Assembly (NCBI GenBank): GCA_051747745.1
Contig: JBNJGL010000003.1
Span: 1-64,000 of the forward strand
DNA from: QPJE01 sp051747745
GTDB lineage: Bacteria; Bacillota; Halanaerobiia; Halanaerobiales; Halanaerobiaceae
Direction of reading: 5' to 3'
DNA length: 64,000 bases
In this document: positions 33,839 through 42,696 of the stretch, piece after piece
Layout: each line of letters starts with the position of its first letter
Numbering within the stretch: the first letter of the stretch is position 1
Program-made: the position numbers and the translations under genes
Notes under the pieces: model-generated
The model's database searches: none
What the model was told of the DNA's origin: nothing
What the model saw: the letters and a program-made list of their open reading frames with translations, nothing else

Positions 33839-34358
33839 TTTCCTCAAACCTTCTTACAGAAAACTTATATATTGTGATATCCTCACTTTCCGACAAACCT
33901 GCTTTTTTTCTGGCAACAGCTATTTGTTTTTTAACTGTGTCTATTCCTTCTAAATCCGGCAGAAGAAGTCCAGTCTGATGGCTTCCCTGAACTATAATCC
34001 CGTATTTTTTGGGGTCAAGTTCATCTATAGATTCTACTTTTTTTGGCTCTGACAGTAAATCTACTGAAACATCCAGTTCATCAAGCTCATCTTTCTGTAC
34101 CGGACTAAAACGGGGATCTGTCTCAGCTGCACTAATAGCATTACTAATTATTTCTGCTGCAGCATTTTTCTGCACAGCTTTTATTGTACCAATACATCCC
34201 CTCAATTTACCATTCTTTTTCAATGTTACAAAAGCTCCAGACTTTTTCTGAAGAATTTCAGGTAGTTCTTCCGGCACATCAATCTGTATACCAGATTTTA
34301 CATATGCTTCAACTGATTTTCGCGCAAGATCTGTAATAATTTTTTTCTCACTATTCAT
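33831..34358 (-). CDS. AmmeMemoRadiSam system protein A (AMMECR1 domain)
   Basis: A 175-residue AMMECR1 family protein. The conserved LRGCIGT (about 53-59) and AETDPRFSPV are plain. The family is conserved from bacteria to humans and has no proven reaction. It overlaps the radical SAM gene start by eight bases and follows the Memo-like gene by 46, so the three products probably act together. Confidence 0.93.
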   Translation of the reverse strand: MNSEKKIITDLARKSVEAYVKSGIQIDVPEELPEILQKKSGAFVTLKKNGKLRGCIGTIKAVQKNAAAEIISNAISAAETDPRFSPVQKDELDELDVSVDLLSEPKKVESIDELDPKKYGIIVQGSHQTGLLLPDLEGIDTVKKQIAVARKKAGLSESEDITIYKFSVRRFEEND

Positions 34359-34404
34359 ATTTTGTCTCCTTTAACGTTATTTTATATAACTCATCTGCTG
34401 AAAT

Positions 34405-35229
34405 TTATTTGATTCTAAAATACATACAGGCATATCCAACTCCAAAAGGTCCTTCATAAGAATTGAATTCAGCATCAACTTCTTTACCTTTTATACTGCC
34501 CAGCATCGTTATTATCGGACGCAGTCCACATTCTCCTGCATTTTCTATCAGATTTTTATCAATATCTAAAACATGCTTAAATTTTTTGTTCTTGAGATTT
34601 TCAATTAGTGTTTTATCAAATACTTCTCCATCTGGATGATAGCCGGCAGGTGCTCCTCTTTTTAAGCGGTGTGAAAGGTCTCCACTGGCCAGTACGGCAA
34701 TATTATAACCCATCTGCTCGGCCGTTTCTGCTATAACTTCTCCTATCTTAAAAAGTTCATTATAAGAAAGAAAACCTATTGTTATAGGAATAATGGGCAG
34801 GTCAAGGCCGGCCTTTTTGAGATAATACCAGGGAACCAGTATTCCGTGATCAAGCTCTTCTTCAATACCATATTTCTTTAAATCTCCAGTACCAAGACCA
34901 CCTAAACTTAAATTCTTTTTTTCAGCATTCTGAACCAGCTGCCGCGAAAAATCGATGTCAGACTTTTCTCTAAATTTCAACTCTGGTTTCCCGAAGTTTT
35001 TAAAACTTCCAGACAGATTCTCTCTAATTATAACAGATGCCTGAGATTTAAATACAGGCCCATGTGGTGATATTGTGATCAGCAGATCCAGCTCTCTATG
35101 GGCAGCAATCTCTTCAGCTGTTTTCTTAACTCCCTTAACGGTAGACTCAGCATTGTTAAGCTCTTTACCTCCAATTTCAGGTATAATAATAGGTGGGTGT
35201 GGAAGTAGAGCAGTACATTTAACAGACAT
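34405..35229 (-). CDS. AmmeMemoRadiSam system protein B (Memo-like dioxygenase fold)
   Basis: About 274 residues of the Memo/LigB-type class III dioxygenase superfamily. It has LLPHPPIIIPEIGG near the start, SPHGPVFKS, DHGILVPWYYL and ASGDLSHRLK, which place candidate metal or substrate His residues. Human MEMO1 is a relative. ATG 35229 has GGGGTGA five bases upstream and gives the usual N-terminus; the longer frame from 35262 enters the rpsI terminator. It is first of the three-gene AmmeMemoRadiSam set. Confidence 0.92.
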   Translation of the reverse strand: MSVKCTALLPHPPIIIPEIGGKELNNAESTVKGVKKTAEEIAAHRELDLLITISPHGPVFKSQASVIIRENLSGSFKNFGKPELKFREKSDIDFSRQLVQNAEKKNLSLGGLGTGDLKKYGIEEELDHGILVPWYYLKKAGLDLPIIPITIGFLSYNELFKIGEVIAETAEQMGYNIAVLASGDLSHRLKRGAPAGYHPDGEVFDKTLIENLKNKKFKHVLDIDKNLIENAGECGLRPIITMLGSIKGKEVDAEFNSYEGPFGVGYACMYFRIK

Positions 35230-35260
35230 AAAATTCACCCCTTTTTTAGTATTTATATAC

Positions 35261-35287
35261 AAAAACAGAGAGATAGAAATCTCCCTG
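35261..35287 (-). terminator. terminator after rpsI
   Basis: CAGGGAGAT and ATCTCTCTG pair over nine bases (one G-U) around loop UUCU, followed by five U. It lies 19 bases after the rpsI stop and ends the rplM-rpsI transcript. Confidence 0.85.
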
Positions 35288-35306
35288 CTGTATAAATATA
35301 ATAAAT

Positions 35307-35702
35307 TTATCTTTTTGAGAACTGAGGTGCTTTTCTTGCTTTTTTGAGTCCGTATTTTTTTCTTTCTTTCATACGAGAATCTCTTGTTAAATACCCTGCT
35401 TTTTTAAGTGGTGTTCTGTAATCTTTATCAACTTCCAGCAGAGCTCTTGCTATTCCATGTCTTACAGCACCAGCCTGACCGGAAAGTCCTCCACCCTGTA
35501 CATTGACATCTATATCAAATGTATTAGCTGTACTTGTTAGTTCAAGTGGTGACATTATATCTTTAATCAGGGATTTTCTATTAAAATAATTTTCTATTTC
35601 ACGATCATTAACAATAAATTTTCCATCTCCAGGCAGCAGACGAACACGTGCGGTAGAAGTCTTTCTTCGTCCTGTGCCTCTATATTGTACTTCAGCAGCC
35701 AT
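35307..35702 (-). CDS. rpsI: ribosomal protein S9
   Basis: A 131-residue 30S protein at the decoding centre. The N-terminal YRGTGRRKTSTARVRLLPGDG block and GGGLSGQAGAVRHGIARAL are conserved, and the C-terminal tail ends in QFSKR, the Lys-Arg end that touches P-site tRNA. It follows rplM by 25 bases with AGGAGG. The pair ends at the terminator downstream. Confidence 0.99.
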   Translation of the reverse strand: MAAEVQYRGTGRRKTSTARVRLLPGDGKFIVNDREIENYFNRKSLIKDIMSPLELTSTANTFDIDVNVQGGGLSGQAGAVRHGIARALLEVDKDYRTPLKKAGYLTRDSRMKERKKYGLKKARKAPQFSKR

Positions 35703-35727
35703 CTATTAAAATTCCTCCTCTCTCATT

Positions 35728-36159
35728 TTACAATTCAATTTTTTCAGGCTGTTGTGCCTGATGGGGATGATTAGCACCTTTGTAAACTTTCAGCTTCTTA
35801 AACATCTTTCTCCCTAATTTATTTCCGGGCAGCATACCTTTAACAGCTTTTTCAATAATAAATTCAGGTCTGTTACTGCGCAGATTCTCATATGTGAATT
35901 CTTTAATACCACCTGGATAATTGCTGTGGCGGTAATATTTTTTATTACTCCACTTATTTCCAGTTAGTTTTACTTTTTCAGCATTAACTACAATAATATA
36001 ATCTCCAACATCAACATGAGGTGTATATATAACCTTATGTTTTCCGCGAAGATATTCTGCTATTTTAGAAGCCAGACGGCCTAATGTTTTTCCTTCTGCA
36101 TCAACTACATACCAATTTCTTTCTACTTCTTCTGCTTTCGCCATAAAAGTTGTCATCAT
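35728..36159 (-). CDS. rplM: ribosomal protein L13
   Basis: A 143-residue 50S assembly protein. WYVVDAEGKTLGRLASKIA and GMLPGNKLGRKMFKKLKVY are the family signatures. Two adjacent ATG codons follow AAGGAGGG; the upstream of the two is used. It is transcribed with rpsI from its own promoter after truA, the standard Firmicute pairing. Confidence 0.99.
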   Translation of the reverse strand: MMTTFMAKAEEVERNWYVVDAEGKTLGRLASKIAEYLRGKHKVIYTPHVDVGDYIIVVNAEKVKLTGNKWSNKKYYRHSNYPGGIKEFTYENLRSNRPEFIIEKAVKGMLPGNKLGRKMFKKLKVYKGANHPHQAQQPEKIEL

Positions 36160-36242
36160 TATCCCTCCTTATTACATATATTCTTATTTCAATTGCTGAA
36201 TATATTCTCAACGGGGCATGTTGGACAGAATAATTCATAGTA

Positions 36243-36271
36243 ATTTTAATACAATCTTCTTAATTTGTCAA
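36243..36271 (-). promoter_or_regulatory. sigma-A promoter of rplM-rpsI
   Basis: TTGACA - 17 bases - TAAAAT on the minus strand. The leader of about 80 bases contains a CAAC-7-GTTG hairpin and the palindrome GAATATATTC. It might be an L13-type leader, but I could not match it to the known motif. Confidence 0.75.
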
Positions 36272-36284
36272 GCATCTTTTAGAA

Positions 36285-37031
36285 TTAATCGTAAAAAACT
36301 TCAATAAGTGTCAGTCCTTTTGCAGGTGCTGTAAAACCGGCATATTTTCTTTTTCTTTTCTCTACAGCCTTTTTTACATTTTCTAGAGTCTTCTTCTTTT
36401 TTCCAACTTCAATTAATGTACCTGCAATTATTCTCACCATATTATATAAAAATCCATCACCGATTACATCAATCCAGATCTGATCTGATCGGGCTGGATA
36501 AATATCAAGTGAATAAATATTTCTAACTGTCGAATCAGCCGCTCCACCAGAAGCCATAAAAGCAGCAAAATCATGACAGCCTTCTAAAATTTCTGCAGCA
36601 TTCTGCATCAATTTAATATCCAGTTTTTTGTGAACTTTATATACATAATTCCTTATAAAAACTGAATTAAAATCACTGTTTAAAATTCTGTACCGGTATT
36701 TTTTCCCACTTGCATCATATCTGGCATGAAAATCAGCTGGAACTTCTTCAGCATTTACACACACAATATCTGAAGGCAGACATGTATTTAAAGCTAAAGG
36801 AATTTTTTCCACAGGTATTGCAACATCAAGAAAAAAGTTTGCCGTCTGACCAGCCGCATGAACCCCGGCATCTGTTCTTCCTGATCCTGTAACATCTACT
36901 TTAGATTTATTTAATTCTGAAATAGCTTCTTCCAGTATCTGCTGAATGGTATTGGGTGTATTTTTTTGAATCTGCCAGCCGCTGTAATTTGTACCATCAT
37001 ATTCAAAAACTATTTTTATATTTCTTTTCAT
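36285..37031 (-). CDS. truA: TruA, tRNA pseudouridine(38-40) synthase
   Basis: About 248 residues. FEYDGTNYSGWQIQ opens the protein and the catalytic Asp is in GSGRTDAGVHA, with the conserved FHARYDASGKKYRY and GFLYNMVRII. It isomerises uridines 38-40 in the tRNA anticodon arm. The frame opens at GTG 37040 within the ribosome site AGGTGA; the ATG at 37031 has proper spacing and is preferred. It follows ecfT by nine bases. Confidence 0.97.
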   Translation of the reverse strand: MKRNIKIVFEYDGTNYSGWQIQKNTPNTIQQILEEAISELNKSKVDVTGSGRTDAGVHAAGQTANFFLDVAIPVEKIPLALNTCLPSDIVCVNAEEVPADFHARYDASGKKYRYRILNSDFNSVFIRNYVYKVHKKLDIKLMQNAAEILEGCHDFAAFMASGGAADSTVRNIYSLDIYPARSDQIWIDVIGDGFLYNMVRIIAGTLIEVGKKKKTLENVKKAVEKRKRKYAGFTAPAKGLTLIEVFYD

Positions 37032-37040
37032 TGCATTCAC

Positions 37041-37832
37041 CTAAAAATAACTAACCAGTACAGACAAACATAGTATTATAAATAGAGCTATAAAGTCAGT
37101 ATAATTATATTCCATCTCATGTAATCTTGTTCTGCCTTCTCCACCTCGGTAACAGCGGGATTCCATGGCAAGAGCCAGATCATCGGCTCTTCTAAAAGCA
37201 CTTATAAAAAGCGGAACCAGCAGTGGAACAAGACTTTTTGCCCTCTCAATTAAGTTGCCAGATTCGAAATCTGCTCCTCTAGCCATCTGAGCCTTCATTA
37301 TTTTATCTGCTTCTTCCAGCAGGGTTGGTATAAATCTCAAAGCAATTGTCATCATCATAGATAACTCACTGGCGGGTACACCAAATCTCTTCAGAGGACT
37401 GAGAATATACTCAATTCCATCAGTAAGTTTTAATGGAGAAGTTGTTAAAGTTAATAGTGAAGTAAACATTATTAACAAAAATATTCTCGTTACCATAAAA
37501 AAACCGGTATAAACTCCATTTGATTCTATCGATATAAATTTCCACGACCAGAGAACTTCACCACCACCGGTTAAAAAAACATGTATAAACAGGGTAAGCA
37601 GTATTAAAAATAAAATCGGTTTAAGTCCTTTAACTACTTTAAGAACAGGTAGTTTGGATAGCAGTACTGATCCCAATAAAAATAAAGCAAAAATGCCAAA
37701 TCCAGCAAAAGTATCAACCATAAATAAAGCTGCAATTAATATCGCTGTAATTATTATTTTTATTCTTGCATCCAGTGAATGTATTAGAGAATCCCTGGCT
37801 ATATACTGTCCTATGGTAATATCTTTTAGCAT
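37041..37832 (-). CDS. ecfT: EcfT, transmembrane subunit of ECF transporter
   Basis: 263 residues with about five to six hydrophobic segments. The cytoplasmic coupling region carries the two Ala/Ser-Arg-x motifs ARG (184-186) and SRC (225-227), which contact the two ATPases. As the shared energy-coupling module it works with separate substrate-binding S components for vitamins or metals; none is encoded here. It lies directly after ecfA2. Confidence 0.95.
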   Translation of the reverse strand: MLKDITIGQYIARDSLIHSLDARIKIIITAILIAALFMVDTFAGFGIFALFLLGSVLLSKLPVLKVVKGLKPILFLILLTLFIHVFLTGGGEVLWSWKFISIESNGVYTGFFMVTRIFLLIMFTSLLTLTTSPLKLTDGIEYILSPLKRFGVPASELSMMMTIALRFIPTLLEEADKIMKAQMARGADFESGNLIERAKSLVPLLVPLFISAFRRADDLALAMESRCYRGGEGRTRLHEMEYNYTDFIALFIILCLSVLVSYF

Positions 37833-37834
37833 TT

Positions 37835-38683
37835 TTAACGACCTCTCAATGCTTTTATAATTTCAGATGAGGCATCATTAATTGAAAAAAGATCTGTTTT
37901 AATATCAAGACCTTTTTCTTTCAATCTGTGCAGTATTTCCGATATTTGAGGCAGTTCCAGTGAAAGTCTATGCAGTTTTTGTCCTTTTGTAAAAACTTCT
38001 ATAGGACTTCCATCCATAACTATTTCACCTTCATGCATAACAATTACTCTAGTTGATAATTGAGCAATTTCTTCCATCCTGTGTGAAATTAATATAATCG
38101 TCATATCTAAATTTTCGTGGAGATACTTTAATAAATCAGAAAGCTGGTCTCTCCCACTGGGATCTAAACCGGCAGTAGGTTCATCTAAAACTAAAACTTC
38201 CGGTTTTAATGCTAAAACTCCAGCAATAGCAACTTTTCTCTGCTGTCCACCACTCAAATTAAAAGGAGAACGATCTTTAAACTCATTAAAATCCAGCCCT
38301 ACCAGCTCCATTACTTCTGCAACCCTTTTTTTTATTTCCTCTTTAGTAAAACCAAGATTTTTAGGGCCAAAAGCGATGTCTGCATAAACTGTTTCTTCAA
38401 AAAGCTGATGTTCTGGATATTGAAACACAAGCCCTACCCGCCTGCGTATTTCTTTTAAATTTTTTTTCTCACCACTTAACTCTATATCATCAACCTTTAC
38501 TACACCCTGAACTGGTTTAATTAATCCATTGAAAAGCTGAACTAGAGTTGATTTACCTGACCCTGTATGACCGACAATCCCTATAAATTCACCTCTATCA
38601 ATCTCTAAATTTATATTTTTCAGTGCAGTTACATTATTTTCATCATTATAAATATGTTTAACATTTTTTAAATCTATTAACAT
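37835..38683 (-). CDS. ecfA2: EcfA2, ATPase of ECF transporter
   Basis: 282-residue ABC ATPase. Walker A GHTGSGKST (38-46), Q-loop FQYPEHQLFEETV, signature NLSGGQQRKVAIAG, Walker B VLVLDEPTAGLD. The EHQLFEETVYADIAFGP segment is typical of the ECF A2 subunit. It overlaps ecfA1 by seven bases, so the two ATPases are made in equal amounts, and forms the heterodimer that powers EcfT. Confidence 0.96.
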   Translation of the reverse strand: MLIDLKNVKHIYNDENNVTALKNINLEIDRGEFIGIVGHTGSGKSTLVQLFNGLIKPVQGVVKVDDIELSGEKKNLKEIRRRVGLVFQYPEHQLFEETVYADIAFGPKNLGFTKEEIKKRVAEVMELVGLDFNEFKDRSPFNLSGGQQRKVAIAGVLALKPEVLVLDEPTAGLDPSGRDQLSDLLKYLHENLDMTIILISHRMEEIAQLSTRVIVMHEGEIVMDGSPIEVFTKGQKLHRLSLELPQISEILHRLKEKGLDIKTDLFSINDASSEIIKALRGR

Positions 38684-39495
38684 AAAGAATCCACCAACTC
38701 ATCAATTGTTAGTATATCCGGAACCGTTATTTGATTCTGGCGGAGGATTTCTGCAACTTCGACAGCTACAGGTACATCAAGGTTAACTTCTTTCAGCTCA
38801 TTAACTTTTCTGAATATCTCTCTCGGTGTCCCCTGATGAATAACTTCTCCCTGGTGCATGACAAGAATTTTATCAGCACCTGCAGCCTCTTCCATAAAAT
38901 GAGTTATGTGTATTATTGTTATATTTTTCTCTTTATTTAAGAATTCAATGGTTTCCATAACTTCTTTTCTGCCCTGAGGATCAAGCATAGCAGTAGGTTC
39001 ATCCAGTACTATACAATCAGGTTCCATGGCAATAACCCCGGCAATAGCAACTCTCTGTTTCTGACCACCAGATAATTTATGAGGAGCAAATTTTTGAAAA
39101 CCGGCCATCCCGACCATTTCCAGTGACTTGTCCACTCTTTCTCTGATTTTTTCAGTAGGTATACCAAGATTTTCAGGGCCAAAAGCTACATCATCTTCGA
39201 CCATAGAAGCAACCAGCTGATTGTCAGGATTCTGAAAAACCATGCCTACCTGCTGCCTAATTTTCCAGGTATTTTTTTCGTCTCTGGAATTTAATCCATT
39301 AACAGTGATATTACCTTCAGAAGGCAGCAGAAGAACATTTAATAATTTTGCCAGGGTAGATTTGCCAGAACCATTTGATCCAATTATTGCAATAAAATCA
39401 CCAGACTCTATATTAAGATTGATATCTTTAAGAGCTGGCCTTTCATTGTCATTTTCATATATATAACTTACCTCATTTACTTCTATAAGGCTCAT
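38677..39495 (-). CDS. ecfA1: EcfA1, ATPase of ECF transporter
   Basis: 272-residue ABC ATPase with Walker A GSNGSGKST (39-47), Q-loop FQNPDNQLVASMV, signature KLSGGQKQRVAIAG and Walker B CIVLDEPTAMLD. It partners EcfA2. The gene follows rplQ by 20 bases in the Firmicute order rplQ-ecfA1-ecfA2-ecfT-truA-rplM-rpsI, so cofactor transport shares transcription with the ribosomal cluster. Confidence 0.96.
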   Translation of the reverse strand: MSLIEVNEVSYIYENDNERPALKDINLNIESGDFIAIIGSNGSGKSTLAKLLNVLLLPSEGNITVNGLNSRDEKNTWKIRQQVGMVFQNPDNQLVASMVEDDVAFGPENLGIPTEKIRERVDKSLEMVGMAGFQKFAPHKLSGGQKQRVAIAGVIAMEPDCIVLDEPTAMLDPQGRKEVMETIEFLNKEKNITIIHITHFMEEAAGADKILVMHQGEVIHQGTPREIFRKVNELKEVNLDVPVAVEVAEILRQNQITVPDILTIDELVDSLC

Positions 39496-39515
39496 AATAA
39501 CACCTACATTCAGAA

Positions 39516-39857
39516 TTATTCTACCAGTTCAATAATAGCTTTTTCAGCAGCATCTCCTCTGCGTGGATACATCTTTAAAATTCTTGTATAACCGCCAGGC
39601 CTCTCTGAATACTGAGGTGCAATTTCATCAAAAAGTTTTGCAACTACTTCTTTATCTTTGATTTTTTGCATAACTCTGCGTCTTGAATTTAAATCATTGG
39701 TTTTAGCAGCAGTTATCAATTTTTCTGCATATGATCTCAGTTCTTTTGCTTTCGGCAGAGTAGTCTCTATACGCCCCTGTCGAAAAAGTGAGGTGGCCAT
39801 ATTTCTCATCATGGCTTGACGATGAGCAGATCTCTTCTGCAGTTTGCGTTTCGCCAT
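39516..39857 (-). CDS. rplQ: ribosomal protein L17
   Basis: A 113-residue bacterial L17 near the 50S exit tunnel. KRSAHRQAMMRNMATSL and the C-terminal GYTRILKMYPRRGDAAEKAII are conserved. It has AGGGAG before ATG and follows rpoA by 13 bases, closing the alpha-operon part of the cluster. Confidence 0.98.
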   Translation of the reverse strand: MAKRKLQKRSAHRQAMMRNMATSLFRQGRIETTLPKAKELRSYAEKLITAAKTNDLNSRRRVMQKIKDKEVVAKLFDEIAPQYSERPGGYTRILKMYPRRGDAAEKAIIELVE

Positions 39858-39870
39858 CTAAACTCCCTCC

Positions 39871-40815
39871 TTAAACTTCAGTATCTTTTAATTCTAAGTC
39901 AAGTTCATCAAGTTTATCCTTAATTTCCTGCAGTGATTTTTTACCGAGATTTCTAACTTTCATTAAATCATCTTCGGTTTTATCTATTAATTCTTCAACA
40001 GAATTAATTCCTGCACGTTTTAAACAGTTTGAAGATCTCACAGATAGTTCTAATTCTTCAATTGTTGTATCTAGAATTTTATCTTTTTCTTCTTCTTCAA
40101 CTTCAACCATGATTTCTACATCTTCTATTTCATCGGTTAAATTAATAAATAATTCCAGATGCTCTACCATTATTTTAGCGGCCAGACTTATAGCATCATC
40201 AGGATGAACACTTCCATTTGTAAATACCTCTAAAATCAGACGGTCATAATCTGTAACCTGCCCTACTCTGGTATTTTCCACCTGAAAATTAGCTCTAAGA
40301 ACAGGACTAAATGAAGAATCTATTGGAATTAAACCGATTACTTTTTCAAAATGTTCTTTGTTTTCTTCAGCAGTATAATATCCTCTGCCTTTTTCTACAG
40401 TAGCTTCCAGAATTAATTGTCCATCTTCAGACAGAGAAGCAAGGTGGTGATCTTTATTTATAACTTCTACATCACCTGAAGAGACAAAGTCTCCTGCGGT
40501 AACTTCACCTTCACCTTCAACTTCCAATCTTATAGATGTCTTTTCTTCTCCAGAATATTTTAGTACAACTTCTTTTAAGTTGAGTATAATATCTGTAACA
40601 TCTTCTACAATACCAGGAATAGAAGAAAATTCGTGCTTAACTCCTTCTATCTTTACAGATGTAATAGCTGCACCTGGAAGTGAAGAAAGAAGTATTCTGC
40701 GCAGTGAATTACCAAGTGTTGTTCCATATCCTCTTTCCAGAGGAGAAATCTCGTATTTGCCGTAGTTTTCACTACTTTCAAGTCTTTCCACATGGGGTTT
40801 TTCTATTTCTATCAT
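39871..40815 (-). CDS. rpoA: RNA polymerase alpha subunit
   Basis: 314 residues. The N-terminal domain has GYGTTLGNSLRRILLSSLPG, which forms the dimer and binds beta and beta-prime. An acidic linker (EEEEKD) leads to the C-terminal domain with LELSVRSSNCLKRAGI and LMKVRNLGKKSLQEIKDKL, which binds UP elements and activators. Standard length and position between rpsD and rplQ. Confidence 0.99.
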   Translation of the reverse strand: MIEIEKPHVERLESSENYGKYEISPLERGYGTTLGNSLRRILLSSLPGAAITSVKIEGVKHEFSSIPGIVEDVTDIILNLKEVVLKYSGEEKTSIRLEVEGEGEVTAGDFVSSGDVEVINKDHHLASLSEDGQLILEATVEKGRGYYTAEENKEHFEKVIGLIPIDSSFSPVLRANFQVENTRVGQVTDYDRLILEVFTNGSVHPDDAISLAAKIMVEHLELFINLTDEIEDVEIMVEVEEEEKDKILDTTIEELELSVRSSNCLKRAGINSVEELIDKTEDDLMKVRNLGKKSLQEIKDKLDELDLELKDTEV

Positions 40816-40867
40816 TATTTTAGCTTACCCTCCTTTATTCTGCAGTTTTCAACCTGAGGGCAGTCAA

Positions 40868-41494
40868 TTAACGTGAATAGAACTCAACAATCAGGTGTTC
40901 TTCAACTGGATAATCGATATCTTCCCTCTCTGGTAAAGAAACTATTGTTCCTTCTGCTTTTTCAAGATCAACATTTAACCATTCTTGATTGGAAAAGTCA
41001 GCATTATATTCAAAGACTTCTTTAAATCTCTTAGATTTTCTGCTGGAATCTTTAACACTAATGACATCATCAACATCAACCTGATATGATGGAATATTTA
41101 CTTTCCTTCCATTAACAAGTATATGTCCATGAAGAACAAATTGTCTTGCTTCATTTCTGGATACAGCAAAACCTAATCTATAAACTACATTATCCAATCT
41201 TCTTTCTAACAGGCTCAAGAAATTCTCACCTGTAACTCCCGGAGCATTTTCAGCAGCTTCAAAATAATTTCTAAACTGCTTTTCCATAATGCCATAAATT
41301 CTTCTTACTTTCTGCTTTTCACGCAGCTGTAACCCATATTCAGAAACTTTATGACGACCCTGACCATGTTCTCCAGGAACATATGGTCTGCGGTCAAAAG
41401 AACATTTATCACTAAAACAGCGGGCGCCTTTTAAATAAAGTTTTTCACCTTCACGCCTGCATAATTTACAAACTGGACCTGTATATCGTGCCAT
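40868..41494 (-). CDS. rpsD: ribosomal protein S4 (zinc-binding form)
   Basis: A 208-residue 30S assembly initiator. The N-terminal CKLC...C...C pattern in the first 35 residues is the zinc-binding C+ form. The S4 RNA-binding domain LDNVVYRLGFAVSRNEARQFV is in the middle. In Firmicutes S4 often controls its own mRNA, but the short leader here shows no obvious element. Confidence 0.98.
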   Translation of the reverse strand: MARYTGPVCKLCRREGEKLYLKGARCFSDKCSFDRRPYVPGEHGQGRHKVSEYGLQLREKQKVRRIYGIMEKQFRNYFEAAENAPGVTGENFLSLLERRLDNVVYRLGFAVSRNEARQFVLHGHILVNGRKVNIPSYQVDVDDVISVKDSSRKSKRFKEVFEYNADFSNQEWLNVDLEKAEGTIVSLPEREDIDYPVEEHLIVEFYSR

Positions 41495-41524
41495 TATTTA
41501 CACCTCCATTTATTAAACTTATAT

Positions 41525-41923
41525 TTAAACACGTCTTCTTTTAGGTGGTCTACAGCCATTATGTGGGATAGGAGTAATATCTTTTATTAAAGTTACGTTT
41601 AATCCAGCAGCCTGCAGAGTTCTGATTGCAGATTCTCTACCTGAACCTGGACCCTTAACAAAAATTTCTATCTCTTTTAATCCCATATCTTTGGCTTCAT
41701 TTGCAACATTTTCAGCAGCCAATTGAGCTGCAAAGGGAGTACTTTTTCTCGACCCCTTATATCCAACTTTTCCAGCACTGGACCAGGCAACTACTTTACC
41801 TTCAGTATCAGTGATAGAAATAATTGTATTATTAAATGTAGATTTAATATGGGCCTGACCCTTTTCTATATTACGCTTAACTTTTTTTCTTCTTCTAGCA
41901 TTCTTCTTTTTGGACTTAGCCAT
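41525..41923 (-). CDS. rpsK: ribosomal protein S11
   Basis: About 132 residues. GQAHIKSTFNNTIISITD and the C-terminal IKDITPIPHNGCRPPKRRRV (split) are diagnostic. It forms part of the 30S platform with S18 and contacts the Shine-Dalgarno helix. ATG 41923 follows GGAGGG; a TTG one codon earlier is also in frame. Confidence 0.99.
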   Translation of the reverse strand: MAKSKKKNARRRKKVKRNIEKGQAHIKSTFNNTIISITDTEGKVVAWSSAGKVGYKGSRKSTPFAAQLAAENVANEAKDMGLKEIEIFVKGPGSGRESAIRTLQAAGLNVTLIKDITPIPHNGCRPPKRRRV

Positions 41924-41935
41924 CAATTTCCCTCC

Positions 41936-42313
41936 TTACTTAGTGGCTTTACTTCTGCGTACACCAACAGTCTTTTTAGGACCTTTACGGGTGCGAGCAT
42001 TTGTTCTTGTTCTCTGACCCCGCACAGGAAGACCTCGGCGGTGACGAAGACCTCTATAACAGCCAATATCCATCAACCTTTTAATATCAGCTCTTCTTTC
42101 TCTTCTTAATTCACCTTCTACAATATAATTATCTATCTCACTTCTCAAACTTGAAATTTCAGCTTCGGTCAGATCTTTTACACGTGTACTAGGATCCACT
42201 CCAGCTGCTTCTAAAATATTTTGAGAAGTAGTACGACCGATGCCATAAATATATGTCAGTCCCACTTCAACACGTTTATTTCTAGGAAGATCAACACCTT
42301 CTATTCTAGCCAT
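41936..42313 (-). CDS. rpsM: ribosomal protein S13
   Basis: A 125-residue 30S head protein. ARIEGVDLPRNKRVEVGLTYIYGIG begins the protein (split motif), with GCYRGLRHRRGLPVRGQRT and the basic C-terminus that reaches the P-site tRNA and bridge B1. It lies between rpmJ and rpsK with ten-base spacing. Confidence 0.99.
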   Translation of the reverse strand: MARIEGVDLPRNKRVEVGLTYIYGIGRTTSQNILEAAGVDPSTRVKDLTEAEISSLRSEIDNYIVEGELRRERRADIKRLMDIGCYRGLRHRRGLPVRGQRTRTNARTRKGPKKTVGVRRSKATK

Positions 42314-42331
42314 AATCTCACCTCCATTATA

Positions 42332-42445
42332 TTAACCTTGACGCTGTTTATGTTTTGGATTTTCACAAATAACCATTACTTTTCCTTTACGCCTGATAAC
42401 CTTACATTTATCACAAATAGGCTTAACTGATGGTCTTACTTTCAC
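42332..42445 (-). CDS. rpmJ: ribosomal protein L36
   Basis: A 37-residue gene found in the gap between infA and rpsM. GTG start with GGGGTGA upstream. The sequence begins MKVRPSVKPICDKCKVIRR and ends NPKHKQRQG. The Cys-x2-Cys, Cys and His pattern is the zinc-binding form of L36. Position and length are exactly as in other Firmicutes. Confidence 0.97.
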   Translation of the reverse strand: MKVRPSVKPICDKCKVIRRKGKVMVICENPKHKQRQG

Positions 42446-42467
42446 TTCAATCACCCCTTGTGTTAAT

Positions 42468-42692
42468 TTATTTCGCTTTATGCCTGTAAGTAATACGTCC
42501 GCGGCTCAAATCATAGGGAGAAAGTTCTACAGTAACCTTATCTCCAGGCAGGATACGGATAAAATTCATCCTCATCTTTCCTGATACATGAGCCAGAACT
42601 TTATGTCCATTTTCCAATTCCACTCTAAACATAGCATTTGGTAGGGGTTCTACAACTGTGCCCTGGACTTCAATAGGATCTTCTTTTGCCAT
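42468..42692 (-). CDS. infA: translation initiation factor IF-1
   Basis: A 74-residue single OB-fold protein that occupies the 30S A site during initiation. IEVQGTVVEPLPNAMFRVELENGH and GKMRMNFIRILPGDKVTVE with the final GRITYRHKAK are near-invariant. It starts four bases after the KOW gene stop. Confidence 0.99.
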   Translation of the reverse strand: MAKEDPIEVQGTVVEPLPNAMFRVELENGHKVLAHVSGKMRMNFIRILPGDKVTVELSPYDLSRGRITYRHKAK

Positions 42693-42696
42693 AAAA

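Noticed and set aside
36160..36242. Known L13 leader autoregulatory element
   Set aside because: Small hairpins are present, but I could not align them to the known motif with confidence.
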